A stretch of 64,000 nt of DNA, taken from contig NZ_BJND01000055.1 of the NCBI RefSeq assembly GCF_006539505.1, positions 1 to 64,000 of the forward strand, in the 5' to 3' direction. Numbering within the stretch: position 1 is the stretch's first letter; each line of letters starts with the position of its first letter. The notes under the pieces are model-generated. The model ran no database searches. It saw only the letters and a list, made by a program, of their open reading frames with translations, and was not told the DNA's origin. The stretch comes from Streptomyces spinoverrucosus. GTDB taxonomy: Bacteria; Actinomycetota; Actinomycetes; Streptomycetales; Streptomycetaceae. Positions 8,535-16,289 of this stretch are shown here, in pieces. A program made the translations under genes and the position numbers.

Positions 8535-9065
8535 ATGAGAGCTGTGCCCGTCATCACCGGCCGTGATGAGTTCGATGCCCTTGTCGTCAGGACTGACTAC
8601 CACGACGACCAGGCTTGGCAGGACGTGGTGGCGGCACTGATGAAACCCTGGGGAGACAGGCAGTACCAGGCGCACGTCCACTTCATCAACGATCCGGCCT
8701 GGGCAGGGGCAACCGTTGACGAGGTGCTGACAGCGGTTCGCGCCGACGAGAACCAAGCGGCGGGCGGCCGCTGGGCGCGCCTGGCCGTTGTGTTCCTCGC
8801 TGACCGGGTAACCATGCAGAACGACAGCCAGGCGCTGCTGGCGGTTACCACGCTGACACGGGAGGAGTGCCTGGACGATGAGGACTACGAGCAGCTGACC
8901 GAATTCGGTCGTGAATTCCGCACCACCCCTGCAGGGGTCCACAATGTCCACGCGAACCTGAGTATCGGCAACTTGGGTTTTGAGGAGTACGCGGCGTGGG
9001 CCCACGATGATCCCGAAGGGATCTTTCGTTCCTTCTTCGAACAGTCGACACTTGAGAGTCCATGA
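8535..9065 (+). CDS. DUF6924-like hypothetical protein
   Basis: 176 residues, acidic, no signal peptide or membrane segment. The start is supported by a strong GGAGGAGG just upstream. The N-terminus carries the phrase ALVVRTDYHDDQAWQDV, then VHFINDPAWAGATVDEV, a pattern shared by actinobacterial DUF6924 proteins. The C-terminal part (VHANLSIGNLGFEEYAAW) is typical of small immunity-like or cytosolic proteins in Streptomyces. Function unknown. It is a complete gene within a run of broken ones. Confidence 0.65.
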   Translation: MRAVPVITGRDEFDALVVRTDYHDDQAWQDVVAALMKPWGDRQYQAHVHFINDPAWAGATVDEVLTAVRADENQAAGGRWARLAVVFLADRVTMQNDSQALLAVTTLTREECLDDEDYEQLTEFGREFRTTPAGVHNVHANLSIGNLGFEEYAAWAHDDPEGIFRSFFEQSTLESP

Positions 9066-9484
9066 TCGAGCCGTCCCGCACGAGCACGGCGGGCCTCCGT
9101 GGAACGATCTTGCAGTTCCCGACTGAGCCGGGGTCACGGAATGAACTGCGGTCAGAGCCGAGAAGTCGCCGTCGCACTCCTACACCACCTTGTTGTGACA
9201 TTCAGCGATAGTTGGCCTCACGTTCGACAGACGGGCCAGCCGAGCCATGCGTAGGAGTTGGCTGCCGTCCGTGGCTGCAGGAGCTTGACCGCCCGGCTCC
9301 CGAGGGCATCCCGGCCGCCGCAGCAGAAGTCGCACGGCACGGACATCGGGTGCGTGGCCTGGATAGAGTGGGGGCGAGCCGTGACTGGCGTGTCGAGATG
9401 GGCGTAACCATCGGGGAGCGGCTTCGTCACATGGACGTGTGCCGCGCGCCTGGGCTTCTTGGGAGCAACCTGGGAGGCAGCGTC
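9066..9484 (+). other. intergenic stretch without a clear gene
   Basis: 419 bases between the DUF6924 gene and the dihydropteroate synthase fragment. Open frames exist on both strands but lack a Shine-Dalgarno and any domain I recognise. A minus-strand stretch with Cys pairs (VPCDFCCGGRDALG, about 9270-9360) might be the start of a decayed protein, but I cannot name it. The last bases hold GGGAGG, the ribosome site for the gene fragment at 9485. Confidence 0.4.
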
Positions 9485-9765
9485 GTGGTTCGGCACTTAT
9501 ACCCCTCACCCCTGGGCATCGGTCGGCCTTTATTAGTCGGGATCCTCAACATCACCGCAGACTCGTTCTCGGACGGCGGCAGGTTCCTGGCCGCCGAGGA
9601 TGCGGTGGCACATGCGCGGCGGCTGTGGTCGGAAGGGGCCGACATCGTCGAACTGGGCCCTGCGGCCAGCCACCCGGGAGCCCAGCAGGTGAGCGCCGCT
9701 GAGGAAATACGGCGGTTGACCGTCGTCATCGACCGGCTGGCCGCCGAGGGTGTGCCGGTGTCGTT
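9485..9765 (+). pseudogene. 5' fragment of a Sul-like dihydropteroate synthase
   Basis: From GTG 9485 (GGGAGG seven bases upstream) the frame encodes about 94 residues of a dihydropteroate synthase, the folate enzyme joining p-aminobenzoate to the pterin. LVGILNITADSFSDGGRF is the pterin-site signature. The following IVELGPAASHPGAQQVSAAE resembles acquired sulfonamide-resistance Sul enzymes (GPAASHP) more than chromosomal FolP, which has GGESTRPG here. Homology stops at a tRNA 3' fragment, so two thirds of the enzyme are missing. Three TTA codons lie in the first 20 codons, unusual for Streptomyces and a sign of foreign or bldA-dependent origin. Confidence 0.7.
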
Positions 9766-9806
9766 CTCCGGAGCCGTATGCGCAGGTTCGAATCCTGCCG
9801 GGGGCA
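9766..9806 (+). other. 3' half of tRNA-Arg(CCG): integrative-element attachment-site scar
   Basis: The sequence starts at the anticodon loop CTCCGGA (9766-9772, anticodon CCG), continues with the 3' anticodon strand GCCGT, a short variable loop, a perfect T arm (GCAGG-TTCGAAT-CCTGC, 9782-9798), then the 3' acceptor strand CGGGGGC and discriminator A. The 5' half is absent: the five bases before 9766 do not pair with GCCGT. A 3' tRNA half of about 40 bp is the usual att core of actinomycete integrative elements. No integrase gene is visible nearby. Confidence 0.8.
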
Positions 9807-9859
9807 CTCGCCGAGCAGGCAGCGTGAATGAGCCGCTGACCTGGGCGGATGCCGACATG

Positions 9860-9896
9860 AGAGAGCGGGAGTCAGTCTCACTGACTCCCGCTCTCT
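9860..9896. terminator. strong hairpin terminator downstream of the tRNA fragment
   Basis: Perfect 17-bp stem (9860-9876 with 9880-9896; arm begins AGAGAGCGGGAGTCAGT) closed by a 3-base loop. Its place 53 bases past the tRNA 3' end fits the native terminator of the tRNA gene, carried with the attachment region. Without a U-tract it is a typical actinomycete terminator. Confidence 0.8.
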
Positions 9897-10234
9897 GTCG
9901 TTGTGTCTCACGGTTCGCGACACACCTCCGACACACTCAACAGGCGAGGCGCCCTCCTCCAGCACCACGCGGCGGTGGCTTCCTCTTGTAGGCGGCGAAG
10001 CGACCTTGGACCCCGTCCGCCAACGCCGGAGTGGGCTATCCAGCGCGCCCCGCCCGGCCGGCGAAGGGGGCTGATCAGCTGGAACACTGAGGTGAGCTGA
10101 GGCCAATCGAGATGTGCGGGCATGCTCCCTCGACCACTGCTACGCAAAGATCGATATCACCGCAGTAACGAGACTTGCGACGGGCGCCCCGATGTCCCCC
10201 ACGATACTTGCCGTTTGCGTGAGTACACCGCCAA

Positions 10235-10548
10235 GCATTCGAGCCGATGAGCTGGCCGGGACCGTGGTAGGTGGCATGTCCGCCCCGGTCCGTCTGCACC
10301 AAGGTGATGGGCGAGGCGGCGTCGGGCAGTTGGTCGTTCGGCGTCCGGGCGGTGTAGGTGATCACCGCAGGATGGGTGAGCAGGAACAGCCGGTTGGCCG
10401 CGAGGCCCTGTTTGCGCTCCTCAACCCAGCGGACCATGTCCGTCTGCGCCGCAGCGTAGGGTACTTCTCCCAGGTCGATGCGCTCCAACCGGCAGTGTGA
10501 AGGTTGTTCCTCCGCAGATTGCGGCAGCCTCACCGCTCGTCTTCTCAC
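10235..10548 (-). pseudogene. N-terminal fragment of LipB-like octanoyltransferase
   Basis: On the minus strand, GTG 10548 opens a frame with IDLGEVPYAAAQTDMVRW, RLFLLTHPAVITYTART and DRGGHATYHGPGQLIG. The last is the LipB signature (RGG-x-T-YHGPGQL). LipB moves octanoyl groups from acyl carrier protein to lipoyl domains. After GPGQLIG homology ceases: the catalytic Lys and Cys region is replaced by unrelated sequence, and the frame runs on only to 10075. It starts 14 bases past the stop of the reductase gene on the same strand. Truncated and presumably inactive. Confidence 0.72.
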
Positions 10549-10561
10549 TCATGACCACAGT

Positions 10562-11536
10562 TCAGGCAGCCGCCAGCTGCTGGATGCGCGGATGGTTCTC
10601 CAGCGCCCACCGCACGGTCTTCGGCGCACGCCCGAGCAGGGTTTCCAGCTGGTCGGTGGCGCCGCGGTACCCGCCGCCGCCCATCAGCCGGGTCAGGGTC
10701 TTCATGTGCTCCGCAGTGTGCGGAAACTCGGCCAGGGCAGGGTCCACGTAGGTCTCGTTCCAGGTTTCGACCTCTTCGGGAACATAGGTGACCCGACGTC
10801 CCAGCACGGCCCCGAAGTCCTCCGCGAACCCGTGCATGTCCTTCAGTTCCGGGCCGTTGAGTTCATATGCCTTTGAGATGTGCGGCGCCGGGTCGGCGAG
10901 GATCTTCGCGCATGCCTCCGCGACGTCGTAACCCGCGATGGGCGCGAGCCGGTGGTGGCCGAAGGGCAGGCGCAGTTCACCGTTGCTCAGCGGGCCCAGC
11001 GCCAGCCAGGTCATCAGGGGGTTCTCGACGAACATGGCCGCCCGGATGTTGACGGTCGGGAGGCCGGACCACTCCAGCACCCGCTCGGCGATCCAGTGGG
11101 CGCGCTGCTGCGGCGACCAGTCCGCGACGAGTCCGCCGAGCCATGCACGCCGTTCTTCATCCGGCGCGGTCATCTTCTCGAACGTCATGAACGACTGCTC
11201 GAACTCGGACATGTTGACGAAGACCTCGATGTCGCCCTGGGCCCGCGCCGCCGCGGCCATCAGGCTGACGGCGTCGGTGTAGTAGGGCGACAGGCTCATG
11301 CTGAAGTAGATGCGCCGGACGCCCTTCAGCGCGGCGGTCACGTCGGCGATGGTGAGCAGGTCACCGACGAAGACCTCGGCTCCGGCCTGGCGGAGCGACT
11401 GCGCGCGTTCGTCGTCCTGCCGTACGAACGCACGCACCGGTTGCCCTTGTTCAAGCAGCATGTCGACGATCGTTCGGCTCACACCGCCGATATGGCCGGC
11501 GGCTCCGGTGATCAGGATGGGATCGCGCTCCGACAT
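10562..11536 (-). CDS. NmrA-like NAD(P)-binding reductase
   Basis: 324 residues from ATG 11536, with AGAGGA upstream. The N-terminal dinucleotide site is ILITGAAGHIGG, the atypical SDR/NmrA form, followed by AFVRQDDERAQSLRQAGAEV and the strand end VFVGDLLTIADV. No Tyr-xxx-Lys catalytic pair is evident, as in NmrA-type redox sensors and quinone reductases. A downstream region (LNGPELKDMHGFAEDFGAVLGR) is common to actinobacterial members annotated as NAD(P)H-binding or NmrA proteins. Likely soluble and probably monocistronic, with 270 bases of empty sequence upstream. Confidence 0.8.
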   Translation of the reverse strand: MSERDPILITGAAGHIGGVSRTIVDMLLEQGQPVRAFVRQDDERAQSLRQAGAEVFVGDLLTIADVTAALKGVRRIYFSMSLSPYYTDAVSLMAAAARAQGDIEVFVNMSEFEQSFMTFEKMTAPDEERRAWLGGLVADWSPQQRAHWIAERVLEWSGLPTVNIRAAMFVENPLMTWLALGPLSNGELRLPFGHHRLAPIAGYDVAEACAKILADPAPHISKAYELNGPELKDMHGFAEDFGAVLGRRVTYVPEEVETWNETYVDPALAEFPHTAEHMKTLTRLMGGGGYRGATDQLETLLGRAPKTVRWALENHPRIQQLAAA

Positions 11537-11809
11537 CGATGATTCCTCTGTCTGGTTGGGGTGGGTCAGCCGTACGGAAAGCCAGGGGATGGGGCCGGCG
11601 ATCGTCTTGGGCTGTTTGGGTCGCCCGGGGCGTCTACGCCGTCGCTCGGCGCGGTGGCAGGCCAGGGTCTCGGTCGGACTCGTGGAGGTGGCCATGCCCG
11701 CCGGAGGCGGTCGATGACGAGGAAGCCGTCGAGCTCCGTGGCCGCCTCCACGCCGGCCTTGGGCCCTGCTCCCGCCGAACCGTGCCGGGCAGGCGGATTC
11801 TGCGCAGTG

Positions 11810-12841
11810 TCATCGGGGTGCGGGGCCGTCGATGTGGGCGAGGAAGTCCAGGAGCGCGGCGTTGGTCTCCGCGGGGCGCTCCTGCTGCGTCCAGTGGCCA
11901 CAGCCCTCAAGCACCACCACGTCGTGCAGTTGCGGGACGGCGCTCAGCGGGTTGCCCGCCCCGCCCTCGCCTCGGAGAATCTCGCTCAGTGAGCTGCCGC
12001 CGTCCGGGCCGCGCAGCGAGGTGACCATGTCGCGGTCTCCCACCACGTACAGCGCGGGGACGTCGATCCCGCGCCCCAGGAAAGCAGCGAGCAGTTCGTT
12101 GTTGCGCTCGATGTTCCGGTACCAGTTGAAGGCTCCGGTGAACGCCTGCTCGCCGTGCAGGGCGAAGTCCTCGGCGTACGCCTGGATGTCCTCTTCCGTC
12201 AGCCAGGCCGGGAGGTCGGGCGAGGCCGGCATGGTGTCCAGGAGGCCGAGACCGTCGGGTATGACCAACGGGCGGGGCTCTTTGCCGAGCGGGTTGTCGC
12301 CCGAGGCACCGACCAGGAGGCGGCGGAAGGATTCCGGGATGTCCTTGGCGAACTCGGCGTCGGCGACTCCCGGCTGCTGGAAGTAGACCTGGTAGAAGCC
12401 CTCGCCGTACTGGGTGCTGGTGATCGAGGGCGGGACCATCCCGCCGGGCAGGATCGGCGGAATACTGAGCCCGGCCACCGCACGGACCTTGTCCGGGCGC
12501 AGCATCGCCGCGGTCCAGGCGACGGGTGCGCCCCAGTCGTGCCCCACGACGACCGCCTGCTCCTCCCCGAGTTCCTCGATCAGGGCGATCACGTCGCCGA
12601 CGAGGTGAAGCAGGGTGTACGAGGTGACGTCCGGCGGCTGCTCGCTGCGGGCGTAGCCGCGCTGGTCCGGGGCGACGACCCGGTACCCGGCCGCTGCCAG
12701 CACCCCGAACTGGTGACGCCAGGAGTACCAGCTCTCCGGCCAGCCGTGCAGCAGCAGGACCAGCGGCCCCTGTCCCTGCTCGGCGATGTGCAGCCTGACT
12801 CCGTTCACGTCGACGAAGCGGTGGGTGAGCGAACTTTCCAC
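11810..12841 (-). CDS. epoxide hydrolase-type alpha/beta hydrolase
   Basis: 343 residues from GTG 12841, preceded by AAGGAA. The motifs are those of soluble epoxide hydrolases: oxyanion HGWPES (about residue 32), nucleophile Asp in GHDWGAP (about 104), acid in VVGDRD, and catalytic His in GCGHWTQQERP near the C-terminus. The cap has Tyr candidates in FYQVYFQQPG and NWYRN. The predicted reaction is hydrolysis of epoxides to diols; haloalkane dehalogenase is less likely because the HGxP and cap Tyr pattern fits epoxide hydrolases. It lies 30 bases downstream of an SDR gene in the same operon. Confidence 0.87.
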   Translation of the reverse strand: MESSLTHRFVDVNGVRLHIAEQGQGPLVLLLHGWPESWYSWRHQFGVLAAAGYRVVAPDQRGYARSEQPPDVTSYTLLHLVGDVIALIEELGEEQAVVVGHDWGAPVAWTAAMLRPDKVRAVAGLSIPPILPGGMVPPSITSTQYGEGFYQVYFQQPGVADAEFAKDIPESFRRLLVGASGDNPLGKEPRPLVIPDGLGLLDTMPASPDLPAWLTEEDIQAYAEDFALHGEQAFTGAFNWYRNIERNNELLAAFLGRGIDVPALYVVGDRDMVTSLRGPDGGSSLSEILRGEGGAGNPLSAVPQLHDVVVLEGCGHWTQQERPAETNAALLDFLAHIDGPAPR

Positions 12842-12871
12842 GAGAATTTCCTTGAAATCAGTAAGTGCGTA

Positions 12872-13573
12872 CTACTTGTTCAACTGCGGGTACAGGGCTT
12901 CCAGATCGGCGGACAGCTGCGACTTGACCCAGCGGGTGGTGTCGTCGGCCAGCACCTCGTGGGCGCCCGCCTCGATGCCGTCGAGCGCGGCCACGGCGAT
13001 GTCGCGGGGGTCGGCCTTGGGTGCGTCGATGCCCGACGTCATGTCCGTGTCCACGTAGGCCATGTGGAGCCCGGCCACCGCGATGCCGCGCGGCTGCAAC
13101 TCCAGGCGCAGGGAGTTGGTCTGCGACCACAGCGCAGCCTTGGAGGCGCCGTAGGGCGTGCCGTCGGCCAGCCAGGACAGGGCGGAGTGGACGTTGAGAA
13201 TGTGACCCCCGCCGTTGCGCTCGATGATCGGCACGAAGGCCCGGGTGACCAGCAGCGGCCCGTAGAAGTTGGTCTCCAGGTCCCGGCGCACTTCCTCCAT
13301 CGGGGAGTCGAGGTACGAGGCACGGACCGAGGCGCCGGCGTTGTTGATCAGGATGGTGACGTCCTGGGCCTGTTCGGCGGCGGCCGTCACGGATGCCGGG
13401 TCGGTGACCTCAAGAGCCAGCGGAACGGCATCGGGGTGCGTCACCGTACGCGGGTCACGGGCCGTGGCGTAGACCTTGCCGGCACCGCGCCCGTAGAGCT
13501 CCTCGACCAGCATCTTGCCGATACCCCGGCCGCCTCCGGTGACAAGGACGGTGGCGCCTTCGATTGCTGTCAC
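12872..13573 (-). CDS. short-chain dehydrogenase/reductase
   Basis: 233 residues from GTG 13573, chosen because GGAGGT lies four bases upstream. Classical SDR motifs are present: cofactor site TGGGRGIG, NNAG in ILINNAGAS, and catalytic YGASK (Tyr-xxx-Lys) with an upstream Ser in VHSALSW. The substrate is unknown. It heads a two-gene unit with the epoxide hydrolase. Two near-identical palindromes lie between it and the broken TetR gene, which points to TetR-repressed expression in the ancestral state. Confidence 0.9.
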   Translation of the reverse strand: MTAIEGATVLVTGGGRGIGKMLVEELYGRGAGKVYATARDPRTVTHPDAVPLALEVTDPASVTAAAEQAQDVTILINNAGASVRASYLDSPMEEVRRDLETNFYGPLLVTRAFVPIIERNGGGHILNVHSALSWLADGTPYGASKAALWSQTNSLRLELQPRGIAVAGLHMAYVDTDMTSGIDAPKADPRDIAVAALDGIEAGAHEVLADDTTRWVKSQLSADLEALYPQLNK

Positions 13574-13593
13574 GACTACCTCCAAAAGCTAGG

Positions 13594-13631
13594 AAACTGA
13601 TCGGTTTCACCCACCGTAAACCGATCGGTTT
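13594..13631. promoter_or_regulatory. paired TetR-type palindromic operators
   Basis: AAACCGATCGGTTT at 13618-13631 is a perfect 14-bp palindrome, and AAACTGATCGGTTT at 13594-13607 differs at one base. The centres are 24 bp apart. They lie between the SDR start at 13573 and the divergent TetR remnant at 13685, the expected position for autoregulated TetR control. Confidence 0.75.
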
Positions 13632-13684
13632 GCAAGCGCAAGCCCAGCAGGTGCCGTCAGGCCGGCATCGGGCATGAGGGCAGC

Positions 13685-13985
13685 ATGGGCAGGACGAGCG
13701 CACAGGAGAGACGTCAGAGCGCCATCCGCGCGGCCACCGCCGAGTTCGCGCTCAGGGGCTACTACGGCACCTCTACGGAGGCGATCGCCCAGCGCGTCGG
13801 CGTCACGCAGAAATACCGCAATACGGCGCGACGGCGCCCCAAAAGACTGCTGATACAGATGCAGGGATACGCCCTCGTAGCAGCCGCCCAGACGCAGGGC
13901 GATGACCGGATCGGCGAACTCGTCCGGACCGGCTGGATGAGGTCCGGGAACGGGAAGCCAGGCGGTAAGGCTGTCGAACCTGCTC
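13685..13985 (+). pseudogene. TetR-family regulator with internal deletion
   Basis: The N-terminal HTH is normal (ERRQSAIRAATAEFALRGYY, then TSTEAIAQRVGVTQ). Where TetR proteins continue with YLFRLFP-like helix and core, the frame reads KYRNTARRRPKRLL and jumps to MQGYALVAAAQTQGDDRIGE, the middle of the ligand domain. About 40 residues are missing, and past about 13950 the sequence no longer resembles a TetR. The protein cannot fold normally, so the SDR/epoxide hydrolase operon has probably lost its repressor although the operators remain. Confidence 0.7.
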
Positions 13986-14053
13986 CGGGCACCGGAGGTG
14001 GCGTCAGCACCGAGGGCGCATCGGTCGCCCGGCCCGCTCGAAAAGGTGATGCG

Positions 14054-14317
14054 TCAGCGCACGCCTGCCGCATCGAGCAGGGTGGCCACCGTGGGGGCGA
14101 TGAGTCCGGTGAGGCTGTCGGCTCTGATCCCCGCGCGGGCGCTGGCGCCGTCGAAGACCAGGCTGAACTGTCGGGCCAGCAGGTCGGGATCGCCCGCACC
14201 ACCCTGCTCGGCCTCGGCCCGGAAGAAGGCCGTCAGGTTCCCCTTGACCCGGTGGGCCACCTGGCTCGCGGGGTGGCTCTGATCCTTGAGCTCGATCTGG
14301 ACAGCCAGTACTGGCAA
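14054..14317 (-). pseudogene. C-terminal remnant of a second TetR regulator
   Basis: The minus strand encodes LTAFFRAEAEQGGAGDPDLL, then ARQFSLVFDGASARAGI and a TLLDAAGVR ending. This is the common C-terminal ligand domain of actinobacterial TetR proteins. No HTH is found upstream; the preceding bases on that strand belong to other sequence. It abuts the end of the first TetR remnant tail to tail, so two regulators have been trimmed at this point. Confidence 0.62.
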
Positions 14318-14392
14318 CCTCGGAACTCGGGCGCAGCCGCCCCAGCGAGCACCGCCGGGGCTGCCGGGACGTCGTCGCCCGTCTGACGGCTC

Positions 14393-15037
14393 ATGGTTGC
14401 AGCGCTAGCGGTGTACTTCCTGTTGTGGATCGCCGCATCCGTGGGCGCGCGTCCACGGCACCCGGAAGAATGGGACGGCAAGGCCCGCGGCGTCCTCACC
14501 GTCGCCGACGCCATCAAGGAGACCGGCGCCGAGGCAGTCGCCGAACTGCGGAAGCTCGGGCTGAAGCCCGTCCTGCTGACCGGCGACAACCGGCTCGTCG
14601 CCGAGTCCGTAGCCCGCAGCGTCGGCATCGACGAGGTCATCGCCGAGGTCCTCCCCCAGGACAAGGTGGATGTCGTCGAGCGGCTGCAGGGCGAGGGCCG
14701 TTCGGTCGCCATGGTCGGCGACGGCGTCAACGACGCGGCCGCCCTGGCCACCGCCGACCTGGGCCTGGCCATGGGCACCGGCACGGACGCCGCGATCGAG
14801 GCGGCCGACCTGACCCTCGTACGCGGCGACCTGCGAGTGGCGGCCGCCGCGATCCGCCTCTCCCGCAGGACGCTGGCCACCATCAAGGGCAACCTCTTCT
14901 GGGCGTTCGGCTACAACGTCGCTGCCCTGCCGCTGGCCGCGGCCGGCATGCTCAACCCGATGATCGCGGGCGCGGCGATGGCCTTCTCGTCCGTGTTCGT
15001 CGTGACGAACAGCCTGCGCCTGCGGTCCTTCAAGTAG
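14393..15037 (+). pseudogene. C-terminal third of a heavy-metal P1B-type ATPase
   Basis: From about 14476 the frame encodes the end of a P1B metal ATPase: GVLTVADAIKETGAEAVAEL, the P-domain LLTGDN, the hinge MVGDGVNDAAALATADLG, AMGTGTDAAIEAADLTLVRG, and the last two membrane helices with NPMIAGAAMAFSSVFVVTNS. The phosphorylation loop DKTGT, the CPC-type metal site and all N-terminal helices are absent. The first 27 residues (one membrane helix, AVYFLLWIAASVGARP) do not belong to the family and appear fused by deletion. A perfect hairpin terminator follows at 15053. The family exports Cu, Ag or similar ions; this copy cannot. Confidence 0.75.
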
Positions 15038-15052
15038 ACGTGTAGCCATTGA

Positions 15053-15086
15053 CCAGCGGGTCCTGCCTTCCGGTAGGACCCGCTGG
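15053..15086. terminator. hairpin terminator after the P-type ATPase fragment
   Basis: Perfect 12-bp stem CCAGCGGGTCCT (15053-15064) with AGGACCCGCTGG (15075-15086) and a 10-base loop, starting 15 bases past the stop codon and followed by a short T-rich stretch. Confidence 0.75.
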
Positions 15087-15100
15087 GTTCTGACACGAAG

Positions 15101-16186
15101 GTCGAAGGGTTCGTCGAGGACGGATACGACACCGTGCGGCAGGTCTTTCAACAATTGGTGGACGAAGGCCGGGAAACAGGGGCGGGACTGTCGGTCTGGC
15201 GGGACGGCCGAAGTCGTCCGGCTGGGCGGCGGGTGGGCGGATGCCGGGCGCAGCCGCCCCTGGCGCGGTGACACCCTGGTGATGCCGTACTCGCTGTCGA
15301 AGGCGTTCGTCACGCTCGCCGCCCTGGTGGCGGTGCGCGACGGAGCCCTGACACTGGACGAGCCGGTCGCCACGTACTGGCCGGAGTACGGGAGGCGGGG
15401 CAAGGAGGCGACCACGCTCCGGCACGTGCTCACCCACCGGGCGGGCCAGCCGCGTTTCCCGGACACGGCGGCGGAGCTCGACCTGCTGGACGACGCCGGG
15501 CTGCGGGACAGCCTGGTACAAGCGGCGCCGGAATACGTCCCGGGGACACCTCTCGGGGAGCACGCGCTGACCTACGGCCATCTGGTCGACGGCATCCTGC
15601 GCGCTGGTGCCGGGACCACGCTGGGTGAGATGTTCAACGACGTCGTACGGCCCGCGCTCGCTCTCGACGCCTGGTTCGGCGTGCCGGACGACGCACTGGA
15701 GCGCGTGGCCGACCTTCAGTACGCGCACCCGCAGTGGCCGCGCCGGCTGCACGCGGCACCGTGGCTGCAGATCCCCGCCGGGATCCTGGACACGGAACGT
15801 ACGAACTCCCGGGCGTGGCGGCAGTCGGTTTTCGGAGCGGTCAACCTGCACACCACCGCCACGGCCATGGCCAGGTTCTTCGCCGGTCTCACCAGCGAGG
15901 ACGGACCGGTGCGAGAACTGCTCGGCCAGCAGCTGCACCCTGAGCTTCTCCGCTCCCAAGTCACCGAATATGACGAGGTCTTCGGCACGCGGATCACCTG
16001 GACCCTGGGCTTCGTACGCGACAAGGGAAAGATCGCCAAGGGTGGGATCGGCGGCTGTGCCGCCTGGTGTCGCTGCGGCACCACCATGCCTGCGCCTACC
16101 TGACGCGACGGCTGGACGACCACTCCCGGGCCGCCGAGATCGCCGCCGCCCTCGGCGACGATCTGACCGTGGTCGGCGAGGACTGA
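15101..16186 (+). pseudogene. serine hydrolase (class C beta-lactamase/EstB-like) with two frameshifts
   Basis: Reading starts VEGFVEDGYDTVRQVFQQLV in one frame and breaks near 15210, where the conserved RDGREVVRLGGGWAD can only be restored by shifting frame. The main segment carries the catalytic SxxK as YSLSKAF (about 15290) and the Tyr motif in LTYGHLVDG. A second shift near 16065 separates GGIGGCAAW from SLRHHHACAYLTRRLDDHSR and the true end GDDLTVVGED at 16186. A continuous open frame from 15279 to 16103 survives, but it lacks both ends. Sequencing error is a possible alternative to real decay. Confidence 0.75.
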
Positions 16187-16289
16187 GCCAGAGGGGCGCC
16201 CGCTCGCAGTCGGGCGCCGCACGAACGCCTCGGTCACCCTGCGCAGATGGGCGCACAGGCTGGGCGGCGTCGGCAGTCGTAATCGTCGC

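Noticed and set aside
9766..9806. Complete tRNA-Arg gene
   Set aside because: The 5' acceptor, D arm and 5' anticodon strand are missing, so it cannot fold as a tRNA.
10140..10238. 32-codon leftward hydrophobic peptide (MLGGVLTQTASIVGDIGAPV...)
   Set aside because: No ribosome site and no homologue I recognise; probably chance or the tail of a lost membrane protein.
12155..13600. Long rightward open frame opposite the epoxide hydrolase and SDR genes
   Set aside because: Antisense shadow; the opposite strand has full catalytic motifs and correct codon bias.
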